The notes under the pieces are model-generated. The model did no database searches, had not been told where the DNA came from, and was given only the letters and a program-made list of their open reading frames with translations. From Aphanomyces cochlioides (Eukaryota; Oomycota; Saprolegniomycetes; Saprolegniales; Verrucalvaceae): a stretch of DNA of 64,000 nt. Shown piece after piece: positions 31,343 through 41,191 of this stretch. Position numbers and translations under genes: made by a program. Position 1 is the first letter of the stretch; the number at the start of each line of letters is the position of its first letter. Where the stretch lies: positions 2,976,001 to 3,040,000 of the forward strand of contig JAHQRK010000003.1 of the NCBI GenBank assembly GCA_019828595.1, written 5' to 3'.

Positions 31343-32905
31343 CACTGCGCGCCACTTGAATAGAAACAGACTCATATTCATGTATACCTGACAAACTAAT
31401 TCATTGAGTGACCTGAATCGAGTCTCAACTTGGACAAAATGGTTAAACGTTTGCTTTGATGCATCATGAAGCTCCGGTTACTCAAAGACTCGATGAAAAC
31501 AGGAGATACGAGAAAAAATGACGGGACACATGAATAGAAACAAGCATCTAACAACATGAATCATGAGCTGTATTATCGTGATTATACTCTCAATAATCTG
31601 TCTTACCCCCTTTGGCTTTGATCACGGCCAAACAACGCCGTGGCATAGATTGAACCAAAGAATTGATGGTCTCATGTCCAATGCTGGACCATGCTCGTTT
31701 GATCGCTTCAGTGAGGGCAGGGATGCTGTCATATTGTTGTCCATTTTGATAAACACGACGCACAAGACTTCCCCAAAGATTTTCTATCGGGTTCAAGTCA
31801 GGAGAGAGGGCAGGATGGCCAAAAAGGTTGACATTGTGGTCTTCAAGGAATTCCATTGTAAACTTTGACGTGTGGATGGATGCTCCGTCCTGCATAAAGA
31901 CAAATTCATTGCCATATTTTTCATGGGCAAATGGAAAAAGATAATTTCCAAGTGTTTCAACGTAATCAACGGAATTTTGATTGCCATGAAGAATGGCCAA
32001 TTCAGACAAACCAGCAGCAGAAAACGCACCCCAGACTATGACACCACCTCCACCATTTCTACGAGAGAAATATGTTTCTGGCTCTCGACGTAAGTCATGC
32101 CAATAGAACTGCAGCTCGTCGGGGCCATCCAGGTTAAATCGTTTTTCATCGGACCAAATAATTTGGCTCCAGTTGGGCGGATTCTCAAGGTGCTCAGTTG
32201 CAAATTTGAGGCGGTCATTTTTGTGTCGTATCGTCAAATTTGGCATGTGCTTGCGCTTTTTATACTTCAAGTTTGACGCGTTCTGAAGGCGCCGTTGCAC
32301 TGTTCGTATAGACGCAGTGGTTTCAATCTCTTTTTTCAAGTTTCTTGCCGTCTGACCAGTGCTTGAAGCCTTACGAACAAGGCGACGGGACTCTCGATCG
32401 ATGCGAAAGGGGTTTTCGGCCCATATACTTGCGTCCGTAAGAATCCTTGCTCTTCAAAAACGTATGCACTGCCTTTGGCGACTTCCCAATCTCATTGGCA
32501 ATGTACCGTATTGACTTTCCGTGGCTCCTGAGGGCAAGAACCATTCCTCTCTCCATCTCCGACAAAATCCTTCCCTGGCCCATGATTGAGACGAGAGAGT
32601 TGATAAGAGGAACCCAATGAAGTCTAGGTATGTGTCATGGATAGTATGAGATTATAGGAGTTGTGTAGCTTACCTTAAGCGTGAGATATATGAGATGTTT
32701 CTATCCTACTGGCGCGGTGCACGGGCCCGAAACTTCGTTTATGAGCCATTGCTTTTGACAACATGCTCGGATGACGACGACAGGTATATCAAACGAATCG
32801 GCCAATTAAAGCGCATCGCATGGTCGAATTTGCAAGCATAAGTACTTGATTGGTCAAAATTAGTCATGTAAAGACTGAGTGTTGCTATCCATGTGGCGCG
32901 CACTG
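31343..32905 (-). mobile_element. Tc1-like element
   Basis: A 1,563-bp element with imperfect inverted ends (CACTGCGCGCCACTTGAATA at left) flanked by TA (31341-31342 and 32906-32907). The motif ATAGAAACA recurs about 190 bp inside each end, an IR/DR arrangement seen in Tc1-type elements. The sister unit at 12694-12720 has the uninterrupted sequence GAAGAGTAAGAATGCGCTTG, which proves the insertion point. Confidence 0.9.
31590..32583 (-). pseudogene. Tc1-like transposase, one frameshift
   Basis: The N-terminal frame (ATG at 32583) has the helix-turn-helix SEMERGMVLALRSHGKSIRY. The catalytic domain at 32339-31590 has Asp in WSDEKRFN, Asp in FMQDGASIHTSK and Glu in SPDLNPIENLWG, the DDE triad of Tc1. 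The frame changes near 32410, after YGRKYMGRKP; the expected continuation RESRRLVRKASSTGQ is in the other frame. Otherwise it looks complete. Confidence 0.85.
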
Positions 32906-33036
32906 TAAGAATGCGCTTGTCGGCCCTACAAGCATACTCAACTGTCACGTGAAACATTATCTTGTGGCGTCGGTCGGGAACTGAGGCAACGACACTTGAT
33001 AGGTCGGCGGCAAAAGCCAAAGTTCTGTAGCTAATC
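32906..33036 (-). pseudogene. Serine-protease fragment (unit 3)
   Basis: Continues the unit 3 flank after the Tc1 element. On the minus strand it reads FHVTVEYACRADKRIL, aligned with a similar stretch in the unit 1 flank and thus with the protease 3' exon. It is cut by pogo 2 at 33038. Confidence 0.45.
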
Positions 33037-33187
33037 TACCGTATTTCCCGTAAGGTTGTCACCAAGCAAAATTTCGAAAAATGGTGACAAGTCAAAGGGA
33101 AATCAGATATTGAATCAAAGTTCAAAAATGAGCATTCATTGGATAATAATGGGTGAAAAATGAGATCTTTTCACTTTCTGACTGCGC

Positions 33188-34466
33188 ATGGAATCGGAGC
33201 GAGACGACTTTGAAGGCGTCGCAGAGGCAAGCGGCAGGCAAGCGACCGGTAGGAAAAAGACCTACACCGTTTCGTATAAGCTGAGGGTCGTGATTGACTA
33301 TGAAAGGCAACCTGAGCCAAAGTCCTTCTATCGCACAGCCAAAGCACACGGCCTCGACACTGGACAGGTCAAACGATGGGTTCACGCAAAGGAAATGCTC
33401 AAGCTAAGAGCAAAGACCAACCCCAGCAGCCACTCTTTAAACACTGGCAGACAGATCAATGAGTCCGACAGAGATTTCGAGGACGAAGTCTATGAGTACT
33501 GGAAAGAGCTGAGGGACGACGATATGGCAATTAGCACCAACATGCTCATCATCAAAGCTCTGAGCTTGAACCCGACATTCCATGGTGGCAGCCCCTAAGC
33601 TCTATCAAAATGGATCTATCAATTTATGGAGAGACGGAATCTGGCGATACGCCGCCCGACAAGATGCGCACAAAAGCTCTCTGCCAATCTTGCCGTCATG
33701 CGCAGAGACTTTGTTGAAAGCCCGCGAGAACGTTTGAGTCCCTTTGGAACTCTTGCCGACGTTTCCAAGTCTTTTATTGTCAATATGATGAGACTCCAGT
33801 GAATGTGGAGCCAGAAATCAAAACAACCGTTGCTGTCAAATGATCTAAAACGGTGCCTGCTAGAAAGTGCTCTTCCTCCAACCCTCGCACCACTGTGGCT
33901 CTCGCAATTTCCGCTGATGGGAAAAAATTGGCCCCTTTGGTTGTCTTCAAAGGCGTTCCTGGCGCCAGAATCGAATCCTCATTGTCAGAGTGGGCAGCAA
34001 CAAATGGAATACATGTACTATGCCAGTATAACGCGTGGATGGATGACGCAACAACCTCACAATGGATTAAACGTGTGTGGCTTCCATGCGTGTCAGGCCA
34101 GAGCTCGTCGTTATTGCTGTGGGATGACTATTCTTGTCACAAGACAGCAAAGACAAATGCTGCATGCTCCAAAGCGGGTACAGATTGTGAAATCATTCCA
34201 GGTATATGGCGAAAATTAAAACTCTAATTGAAATTGTACGTGGCTTCACTTGTGTCCTACAGCCTTTGGATGTTGGTGTGAACAAGCCGTTCAAAGACTA
34301 CATTCGTCACCAGTACACGATGTGGGCATGCGTCAATTTGCGTGGTCGCGAGAAGGTTCCATCGCCTTCACGAGAGCTCGTTCTTTCGTGGATCAAAGTA
34401 TCATGGGACAGAATCACGCCGGAGATGATTTTGAATTCGTTTCGTGCTTGTGGATATGACTTTTAA
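33188..34466 (+). pseudogene. pogo-type transposase, broken
   Basis: N-terminal helix-turn-helix (KKTYTVSYKLRVVIDYERQP) at 33188-33598, then decayed sequence with several stops. The DDE core is spread over 33780-34466: Asp in QYDETPVNV, Asp in LLLWDDYSCHK and Asp in LQPLDVGVNKPFKDYI, in different frames. The catalytic residues are still readable, so decay is by indels and stops rather than long drift. Confidence 0.8.
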
Positions 34467-34494
34467 TATATCTTTGTTTCTTGTTTATTTATGA

Positions 34495-34872
34495 TCAATT
34501 GTACTCCTCGATATGATCAAGCAGAACAGCTTTAACAAGACCAAAGCATCGGTCTAATCGATTTCGTTTGGCCAATGATTCAGATGTTCGATAGTCTTCA
34601 ACAACGGTAGCCATTTTGTTATTGAATTCTTCATATCGACGTATGAGTCTTGACGAGAGATAACCAACATGACATGTTTCCTGTGTACCAAGCATTCGAA
34701 AGACTTTGAGAGCACCTTCAACTGCCCCATCTGCGACCAATTCAGCAGACCATCTAATGACAATAATGTCATTCACAGAAAGACTTTCACCGCAGACTGA
34801 GTGACTCTCGCAACTGCGTGTGCCGTCTCCACTCGAGCATCCGACGACATCAACGGCTTTCAAGCTTCCCAT
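34495..34872 (-). CDS. Antisense ORF2 of pogo 2 (possibly HIRAN-like)
   Basis: An uninterrupted 125-codon ORF from a proper ATG at 34872, inside an element whose transposase is dead. The stretch ETCHVGYLSSRLIRRYEEF resembles the second half of HIRAN-type domains (VGYLPxxLA), found in DNA-repair and replication-fork proteins. Cysteines cluster near the N-terminus. Similar small antisense ORFs occur, as far as I recall, in other oomycete pogo elements. It could help transposition by binding ends or DNA intermediates, but that is inference. Confidence 0.6.
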   Translation of the reverse strand: MGSLKAVDVVGCSSGDGTRSCESHSVCGESLSVNDIIVIRWSAELVADGAVEGALKVFRMLGTQETCHVGYLSSRLIRRYEEFNNKMATVVEDYRTSESLAKRNRLDRCFGLVKAVLLDHIEEYN

Positions 34873-35308
34873 TTCAGAATGTCAGTGCTGAAAGAATGCA
34901 TTGGATATATTTCAGCCAATTAAATCGGAATAGTGACAACTCAACGGGGATGCCTGAAAAATTCAATTTTTTGATATTTTAATCATATACGAAAAATGTA
35001 TGAGCTATTTAATGAATTATTCTCTTGGTGACAGCTCAACGGGGAAAAACATGGTGACAACCTTACAGGAAATACGGTAGACAGGAAATCTGGTCGCGAA
35101 GTAGGGCTTGGGGAGGGGCAGGGGTTTTTCAGGGTTGCCGTACGTGACACAACCTCTAGAGTAAAGGCTAAACGGCAGAGACGGGGGCAAGACGACCAGC
35201 GGTGTAGAGATAGATAAGCTCTCAGTCAAATATTTACTCTACTGTGTCCAATCTCGGCTCTCAAGACGCTCCCACTAGCCCCCGAACTCTTTACATGGTG
35301 GTCATGCC

Positions 35309-35757
35309 GAGTCCATCTTGGCTTCGTCGCTACGATCCATGGGATAGACTAGTTGGCGCTACTGAGACTTCCTTCGTAACTAGCAAAACACAAAGTGCAG
35401 CATTCCCCTTGGGAGGACGATCCCCCAGAGAGAAACAAACACCAAGCTTTTAGTGGTGAATGTGGGCGATGCTATCCCGTTGCCACAGGCAGGTACGATT
35501 GACTGATCCAATGCTAATGAGAGCGGGAAGGCGGGCAGCTCCTTCTTACTTGAAAGATGCAATAGCATGGCCTCAATCTCCTCGAACCTGGCGATGAGAA
35601 AACTACCCAGCGAACGTAGAAATAACATCTTGACCTAAATCGTGCAGGCGAGAGATAGACCAACCGATCAAATGAGAATGAATTTGGAGCCCCAGCATGG
35701 GTATAAGCAAGTCTGGAAAGCATTTTGACATCGTCATGGATTGGCATCGCGCTCCTA
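35309..35757. repeat. Duplicated block, copy II
   Basis: Matches 16401-16849 with small differences (for example an extra GCATGGCCTCAATCTCC). It ends at GCGCTCCTA where an 873-bp element is inserted. From 35080 to 35308 I see no gene. Confidence 0.8.
35380..35628 (-). pseudogene. Family B N-terminal fragment, antisense (better copy)
   Basis: Reads MLLHLSSKKELPAFPLSLAL then DQSIVPACGNGIASPTF, parallel to gene B1. It ends in an unrelated tail after the equivalent of residue 40. It lies antisense upstream of unit 4. Confidence 0.65.
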
Positions 35758-36630
35758 ACGTAAACGTTCAATTTCATAGACATTTTTGGCCATCAAATGT
35801 CTATTTCTCGTCGAGAAACCCGCGAAGTTTGATCTAAGGTTAGGGTAAAGTTGGCGGCAAAGAATTCAAACTTATTGATTTTACTCTTGCTGCCATGCGC
35901 CAAAGAAGCTCTGCTGAGTACACGCAAGACGACATGCACGACGCGGTGTATTCTATTCTAAGTGATGAAAAGGGAACAGTGGTGGCTAAAGCGTTTAGAG
36001 GCCGTTTACAAGGTGCTTTAGCAGTCGAGGAAGCCTCAAATGACACAACGCATCTCGCGAGTCGAGCCCATGTCGACAAGTATGCTCATTATTTGTATGC
36101 ATCTAAAGGAGAAATAGCTGTAAAATCACTTGGACTTTGGCGAAAGAACGTACATGAATAGAGCATACGAACTCTTCAGGACGATGACTTCTTGTGTTTC
36201 TCCTCCTTGGCCTTCTACGCGAGCTTCCTTGTCTGATTGCTGCCGACCGGTCGGAGTTTCCTCCAAATGGATTGAGTTGGCACTAATTTTCTGATTGGTC
36301 TATCAAAACCTATATGAACTTATAGCTTTATATAATTAATGTTTACATTGTTTGATTTTATACCCTAATCCACTACGTTGGGTTCATCTCTCAATATTTT
36401 ATTCAAGTATAAAAATGCCTGATCAATTGAACGTGAGGCTCAATCTCCGTTGGAGTCTTCTCCCAACTCAAATACCTTGCTAGAAGTAATATTTCCTATC
36501 AACAATGATGCTCCATTATTCAGGCTATCCATATCTATTTTGAGAGTACAGAATTTCCTTCTCCTCATCGAGAAATGACGCATTGTCTGCCGTCGACACC
36601 CAAAATGCCCATGAAATTGAACGTTTACGT
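35758..36630. mobile_element. TA-flanked foldback element, 873 bp
   Basis: Inverted ends of about 20-24 bp (ACGTAAACGTTCAATTTCAT) with further similarity to about 60 bp, flanked by TA (35756-35757 and 36631-36632). The copy I block shows the empty site CGCTCCTAGCACAAAAAATG. Tc1/mariner or pogo-type by its TA target. It is internally deleted; only the start of a transposase-like ORF remains. Confidence 0.85.
35895..36161 (+). pseudogene. Transposase N-terminal remnant (pipsqueak-like HTH)
   Basis: 88 codons starting MRQRSSAEYTQDDMHDAVYS. The YTxxDMxxAV start is like the pipsqueak/pogo helix-turn-helix, but the usual recognition-helix and turn sequence is not evident. There is no catalytic domain downstream; the rest of the element, 36162-36630, is non-coding. 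Confidence 0.4.
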
Positions 36631-36838
36631 TAGCGCAAAAAATGACCGAAGAAGCGTCACATACAGTATTGCTATTACTTCTATCACTCACAACTCTTGG
36701 AAATACATTTGTACCCCATTGAGCTCAGCTACACTTCACGTTACTCTGGTTCGAGGTGAGCGACAAGATTGCAGCAGACAATGGACAACATTCCATTTAG
36801 CTTGTTGGACTCGACTCTCTCCAGCGAGCTATCAACAC

Positions 36839-37487
36839 TATGGCATGTTGTACAACACGATTTTGAGTTTTTGCCCAACAAGGTAATGCTGTTAGTACAA
36901 CACGTTGTGCAACAGGAACATTACATATGGAGAAGTGTATTATGTAAGGTGCATGGAGCACAAGCGTTAGCTCAAAGCCATGGTAAGATGTAACAATGGT
37001 ACCTCGCGCATCCCCAGCGTAGATGGTTCTAGGAGGATCCCTTTATTGGTAAAAGATACATTTAAAGAGAAAAATACATTCAAAATCAATTCGGCAAATC
37101 GACGAAGTTGGCAATATTGGTGATTTGATTCAAGCCGGCGGATCGATTCACCAATCGACGCCATTGGCTAATAAATATTTTGGGCGATTGTGATTGGCTG
37201 AATAGAATTTGAGAGAAAGTACTATCCCCATGAGGGAAAGTACTGTTCTAATTTTCATTCATCCAATGTATTGGCGTGATTTGCAGGGAACCAATCCAAA
37301 TTGGGAAATTTCTAGTGAATCCACAATATAAAAAATTGTTCTCTTAACCTAGAAGGCTTTAAATATTTATAACAAGCTTTTCATGATTTATAACAAAACG
37401 TTATACAATTTTAGTACAACAGACCCGTTGTGCTACAACGATTGCACAACGTTTTGCACGACGAACCAGATTGTACAACCTGCCTTA
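36839..37487. mobile_element. hAT-like non-autonomous element
   Basis: A 649-bp element with 17-bp ends that match at 15 positions (TATGGCATGTTGTACAA against TAAGGCAGGTTGTACAA), flanked by the octamer ATCAACAC on both sides (36831-36838 and 37488-37495). The unit 3 flank at about 29185 keeps an uninterrupted GCTATCAACACCG. The interior carries many TTGTACAAC/GTTGTGC subterminal motifs and repeat R2, but no ORF. Confidence 0.85.
37111..37333 (+). repeat. Dispersed repeat R2, copy 1
   Basis: About 225 bp, from GGCAATATTGGTGATTTGAT to GAATCCACAATA, recurring inverted at 56810-57043. Shared long matches include GGCGGATCGATTCACCAATC and TTTTCATTCATCCAATGTAT. It lies within the hAT-like element, so it may be an earlier insertion carried along. 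Confidence 0.8.
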
Positions 37488-38099
37488 ATCAACACCCAAG
37501 TTAGACGAGAAAGGTACAGCATCTGATGGGTTGTTGGTGTGACGCTGTAGCCAAAGAAAGTTCAAACAATACAGAATGATGTCCCACTTGGAGACAACTT
37601 GGTGGAGAACGAAACAAGGTTGCCTAGGTGCAAGTGACAAAAAAAATCATTGACTCAATGTTCTAGGTGCATTGGAGCGACATTGCTCCGCAGCCTTGGT
37701 GGCCAAAATGTCAGTCGCGGCTTGATGCCAAAGATTCTCGTCGATAGCGTGCTCTATTTCGATGCGAAATCTATCTCAACATCCGTTCGTGTGATTTTTG
37801 TTTGACTTGTTGGACTGAACTTTGAAAACGTAAGAGAAACATCGACTGGTGGTAAATCCACCAAGTCGTGAAACCACGCTGATGACGCATCGTGTTAAAC
37901 CACTTCGGCGCATTCGTTTGCCAATAACGAGAGAGACGACACCCAGACAACTGGTCTAGACAGCTTGGACGATTTTTGATGAGACAGATTGCACCCCTCT
38001 CAAACGGCTTTCCACGACATCTGGGTTGTATATCAAGTGGAACAACTCATGACCGAGTTGTTGTCACAACGTCCAGGGCTGATGAAGTCATTGAGCGCC

Positions 38100-38112
38100 T
38101 CATTTCCAATTT
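38100..38112 (+). promoter_or_regulatory. Oomycete-type initiator for gene A4
   Basis: TCATTTCCAATTT, one base shorter than the other copies, 11 bases before the out-of-frame ATG at 38124. Confidence 0.5.
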
Positions 38113-38123
38113 GACTTGAGCGA

Positions 38124-38862
38124 ATGTATTTTGCTTCTTCTGGCTCTTATCTCTGTCATTGGCTCTGTGCACTCGACGAACACGTGTCCTGAAACACGAT
38201 GGCGTATGGGCTACGGGACACAATGGGTCGGTCCCGTTCCTCATGTGTACGTTGCCATGGTTCCTGTCGCGGGCAAACCCCAAGATCTCCAAGGCAAGGG
38301 ATGTCTTCGTGCCGAATTGCACATTGCCGGTTTGCGTGACCAGGTCACTCGAACTCCGTCCATTAAAATCGAGCCCCACAACTCGTGCAGCATGACACCG
38401 AACTCAGTTGCTAGTCAACGCAATCTCGAAGGTGGCCTCTTTGGTGACTTGTGCGCCACGAGAGCGGAATTGGAGGCCGTGATGCCAGCGGCTCGCGTCA
38501 TGAACGCCGCCAACACGGAAGCAGCCAAATATGTGCTCTTGAAAAACGACTGCATGAACTATGCGGCAAATTTCATGGCGATTGCATGGGAAAGATACGC
38601 GTACGCTGGAGAATCCCGCCAACTCACGGCTGAAAACAAGTTGATCAAGCGAGGAAGCTCCAAGTCCATCAAAACATTGCTCTCGGAGATCATGAAGGTC
38701 ATGTACACGGATCCTGAACTCAAGAAGGCTGCGGAGGAATTGAAGAAGGTCGAGAAGAGCGAGCCGTCGAGCAATGCGTTGGCCAAGCAATCGTCCAAGA
38801 AGATCGAGACCAAGCAGTCGCCAAACAAGGCTCCAGTCAAGCATGCAGGAAAGAAGCTATAG
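38124..38862 (+). pseudogene. Family A copy 4, start lost by a 2-base deletion
   Basis: Compared with A1, the leader (ATGTATTTTGCTTCTTCTGG) has lost two bases after ATGTATTTT, so the ATG at 38124 is out of frame with the open body. In the body frame there is a stop at 38092 and no ATG before the mature region. The body is otherwise intact: leader-like LLLLALISVIGSVHS, His box VPHVYVAM, and NDC box. The last 110 codons match A3 almost exactly. It could be expressed only from an internal ATG or a non-AUG start. Confidence 0.7.
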
Positions 38863-39213
38863 ATATGTTGACGCCATGACTAAAACCATACTGGAACATC
38901 AAATGCAAGGGTTGTTCTCTCTTTAGACTTCGCGATTGCACTTGTCGTAGTGTCCAAGACGTGGTTTCTACGTCCACTATTCATAGTTGCCAGAGTGGAC
39001 GAGATCGCCGTCATGCCATTGCATCTTCCGAGTAAGGAGGAGCTCTACGCCTTCCCGTTCCCATCAGGGTTGGATCGTTCAATCGTGCCGAGCTGTGGTA
39101 ACGGGATGGCCTCGCCCACATTCACCGCTTGGTCCTTTCCAAACAACCAGCTGGAGAACGCATTCAACGTCCGCTTGGGCAATAATGTCATCAAGCACCA
39201 GAAGCAACACCTA

Positions 39214-39631
39214 CCGTATTTGCCGTACTTCTGCACCTACGATTTTTCATCGTTGAGTTGCACCTAACGGCGAAAATTAACTATGGTTGAAAGATTTGAG
39301 GATGAGTTGCACCTATTCCCTCTTGATTGGACAGAAATCAGCCTATCATGATGGTCAACTGAGAAAAAGTATTGGCATCTGCGTCGATCCCTTTGAAATG
39401 GAGCTACGTGCGGTCGGTTTCTTGGCGACTTCGTTTAGCCATGAGGTCAAAGGCAACGAACGAGAACTGGCTGGTGGAGTGAACACACCAAAACAATGGA
39501 ATATAAGTCTATTTCAACCAATAAAACGATAGGATGTAGAAGTGAAGCATCTTCCAATTTATTGTTGACTTGCACTTAACATATGATAATTTGATGACAT
39601 TTTCGTAGGTGCAGAAGTACGACAAATACGG
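39214..39631. mobile_element. pogo-type MITE, 418 bp
   Basis: Inverted ends of about 29 bp (CCGTATTTGCCGTACTTCTG) with one mismatch, flanked by TA (39212-39213 and 39632-39633). The first 8 bases equal those of pogo 2 (CCGTATTT), so it probably belongs to a related family. No ORF. The empty site is seen in B1 and B3 (CAACACCTAGAAGACAAC). Confidence 0.88.
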
Positions 39632-40465
39632 TAGACAACAACAACGACGAGAAAGCCATTTGTGGTCGCGTGCTTGGCCTTCGAAAATTGGCTCTTCCGA
39701 GTTGTATCTTTGGCGACAAGACGCTTGTTAATATCGATCGCCTACACAGTCGAGGTAGAAGCAACATGGCGACAGCGAAATGTACGCCTTGGAAGTTGCG
39801 TTGCTGGTAGAGAACGGCTGCCGTTGCTATGATCGCGGGGATGGTGAGACGACCCAACTTGGCTTGCCAGTAGCCGAGTCACAATGTCCGAATCACTCAC
39901 GCGTTGGCCAAGAATAAGACGCAGTCGGTGCTGAAATTGTACAATACTTGCTTCGGGCTCTTGGATCTTTGTCAACGCTTGCTTGGCCAAGTCAAGTAGT
40001 AAAGGACGATGAGAGAACGCATTCCGTGGCCATGATCTTGCATTGAGATAAACGCGACACTGGAGCTTGTACAGATGGTTTGCCATTCGAGAGACGGGTG
40101 AAATGCGCTGAGCTTAGCCTGCAAGAAGGCGACGACCCTCCAGAGAATACCGTGGTTGGGTCTAGTGGAACCTACAAGATGCCAGTCGGTGAGGGCCCTG
40201 ATGTCTACACACGTACAGCCCATCGCAGTGCCGAGAGCAACGTGTTTCAGAGGTGAAAGACACAATGATGGCGTTCGTGTGTGGCTCGTTGTAATCGTTC
40301 ATGCAACTCAATCGCAAGATTTCTTTCCAAGCGCTCTTGTGTAACTGCGTGCTTCCAGGAGGAAACATTTGAATTGGCATTGATGGACGACGAGGTCGTG
40401 CTTCAGGAGACAAATATCGCACCAGTTGTCTAGCTTCGGCTGTATTCGGCCCCTGGCAGCCTCGT

Positions 40466-40924
40466 TTAACTTTGCGATGACCTGTGTGCAAGACTTGATC
40501 GGTCGCTTTCTTGGTTCCTAAGGCGAATTATCGACGAGCGATGAGATTTCATGACAACCAGTTCACTGGGATCGGGAGATTTGTTCTCTCCTTGAGGCGT
40601 GTAGAATCTTCCGTTTATTGCAATAGGAGATGAACCGGCCAGTCCACGCCTTTGTTGTCGTCCGCGAGAGACACTCGATCCAAAATGCCAAGTCTTGTCT
40701 CCCTTGGTATGAACGCATCCGTGAGGTCCCTCCAAGCGAGCAGTTATTATTCTTGGGCGTACACGCCTGGCTCCGTCGTAATGCAGATGTGAGGGTGCGA
40801 TCATATCGCGCTTCACAATAATAAGGTCCGCTGACGCTCGTTGGGGAGCAAGAGTTGACGGGGAATTTGACAACACCAGCTCGTCATAACTCATACAGAA
40901 GTGCTTCCACCTCCAATGCAACAT
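40466..40924 (-). other. Unrecognised ORF inside the LTR remnant
   Basis: 152 codons starting MLHWRWKHFCMSYDELVLSN. It is basic, with no domain that I recognise. Further minus-strand frames follow toward 39742 and may be parts of one broken gene, possibly captured or antisense as in the gypsy element. It may equally be chance. Confidence 0.25.
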
Positions 40925-41116
40925 AGAGATGCCTTACGTTGGTCTTGATAAACGTTAATTGTGCTAGACTTTTCTACACCTTAGCGCAACAACAATCCTC
41001 CGTTGTGTCCTGATATGTCGTCAAGCTGAACCACTGAAGTCAATTTATTTGGAGCCGAACAATTATTTATGTTGTTGGAATGTCTGGACTGTGGCAATGC
41101 ACTTGATTGTTGAAAG

Positions 41117-41191
41117 TGCACCTAGCTCGAACGGTAGAGCGCCTGATTAACATCCAGGAGGTACAGGGATCGATCCTGGCTCAGCACGCCA
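41117..41191 (+). tRNA. tRNA-like segment (degenerate tRNA or SINE head)
   Basis: Contains a D-arm (GCTCGAACGGTAGAGC, an A-box-like TAGCTCGAACGG), an anticodon arm CCTGA-TTAACAT-CCAGG whose loop would give AAC (Val), and a T-arm-like ACAGGGATCGATCCTGG (B-box). It ends CTCAGCACGCCA. The acceptor arms do not pair fully and two arms have mismatches, so it is either a tRNA pseudogene or the tRNA-derived head of a SINE. A functional tRNA is unlikely. Confidence 0.4.

Larger units (their letters stand above)
33039..35077 (+). mobile_element. pogo-type DNA transposon 2
   Basis: A 2,039-bp element with 25-bp inverted repeats that differ at one position (CCGTATTTCCCGTAAGGTTG at left), flanked by TA (33037-33038 and 35078-35079). 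The motif GGTGACA recurs near both ends. It encodes a broken transposase on the plus strand and an intact ORF on the minus strand. Confidence 0.88.

Noticed and set aside
41117..41191. Functional tRNA-Val(AAC) gene
   Set aside because: Acceptor arms do not pair and two stems have mismatches, so I list it only as tRNA-like.
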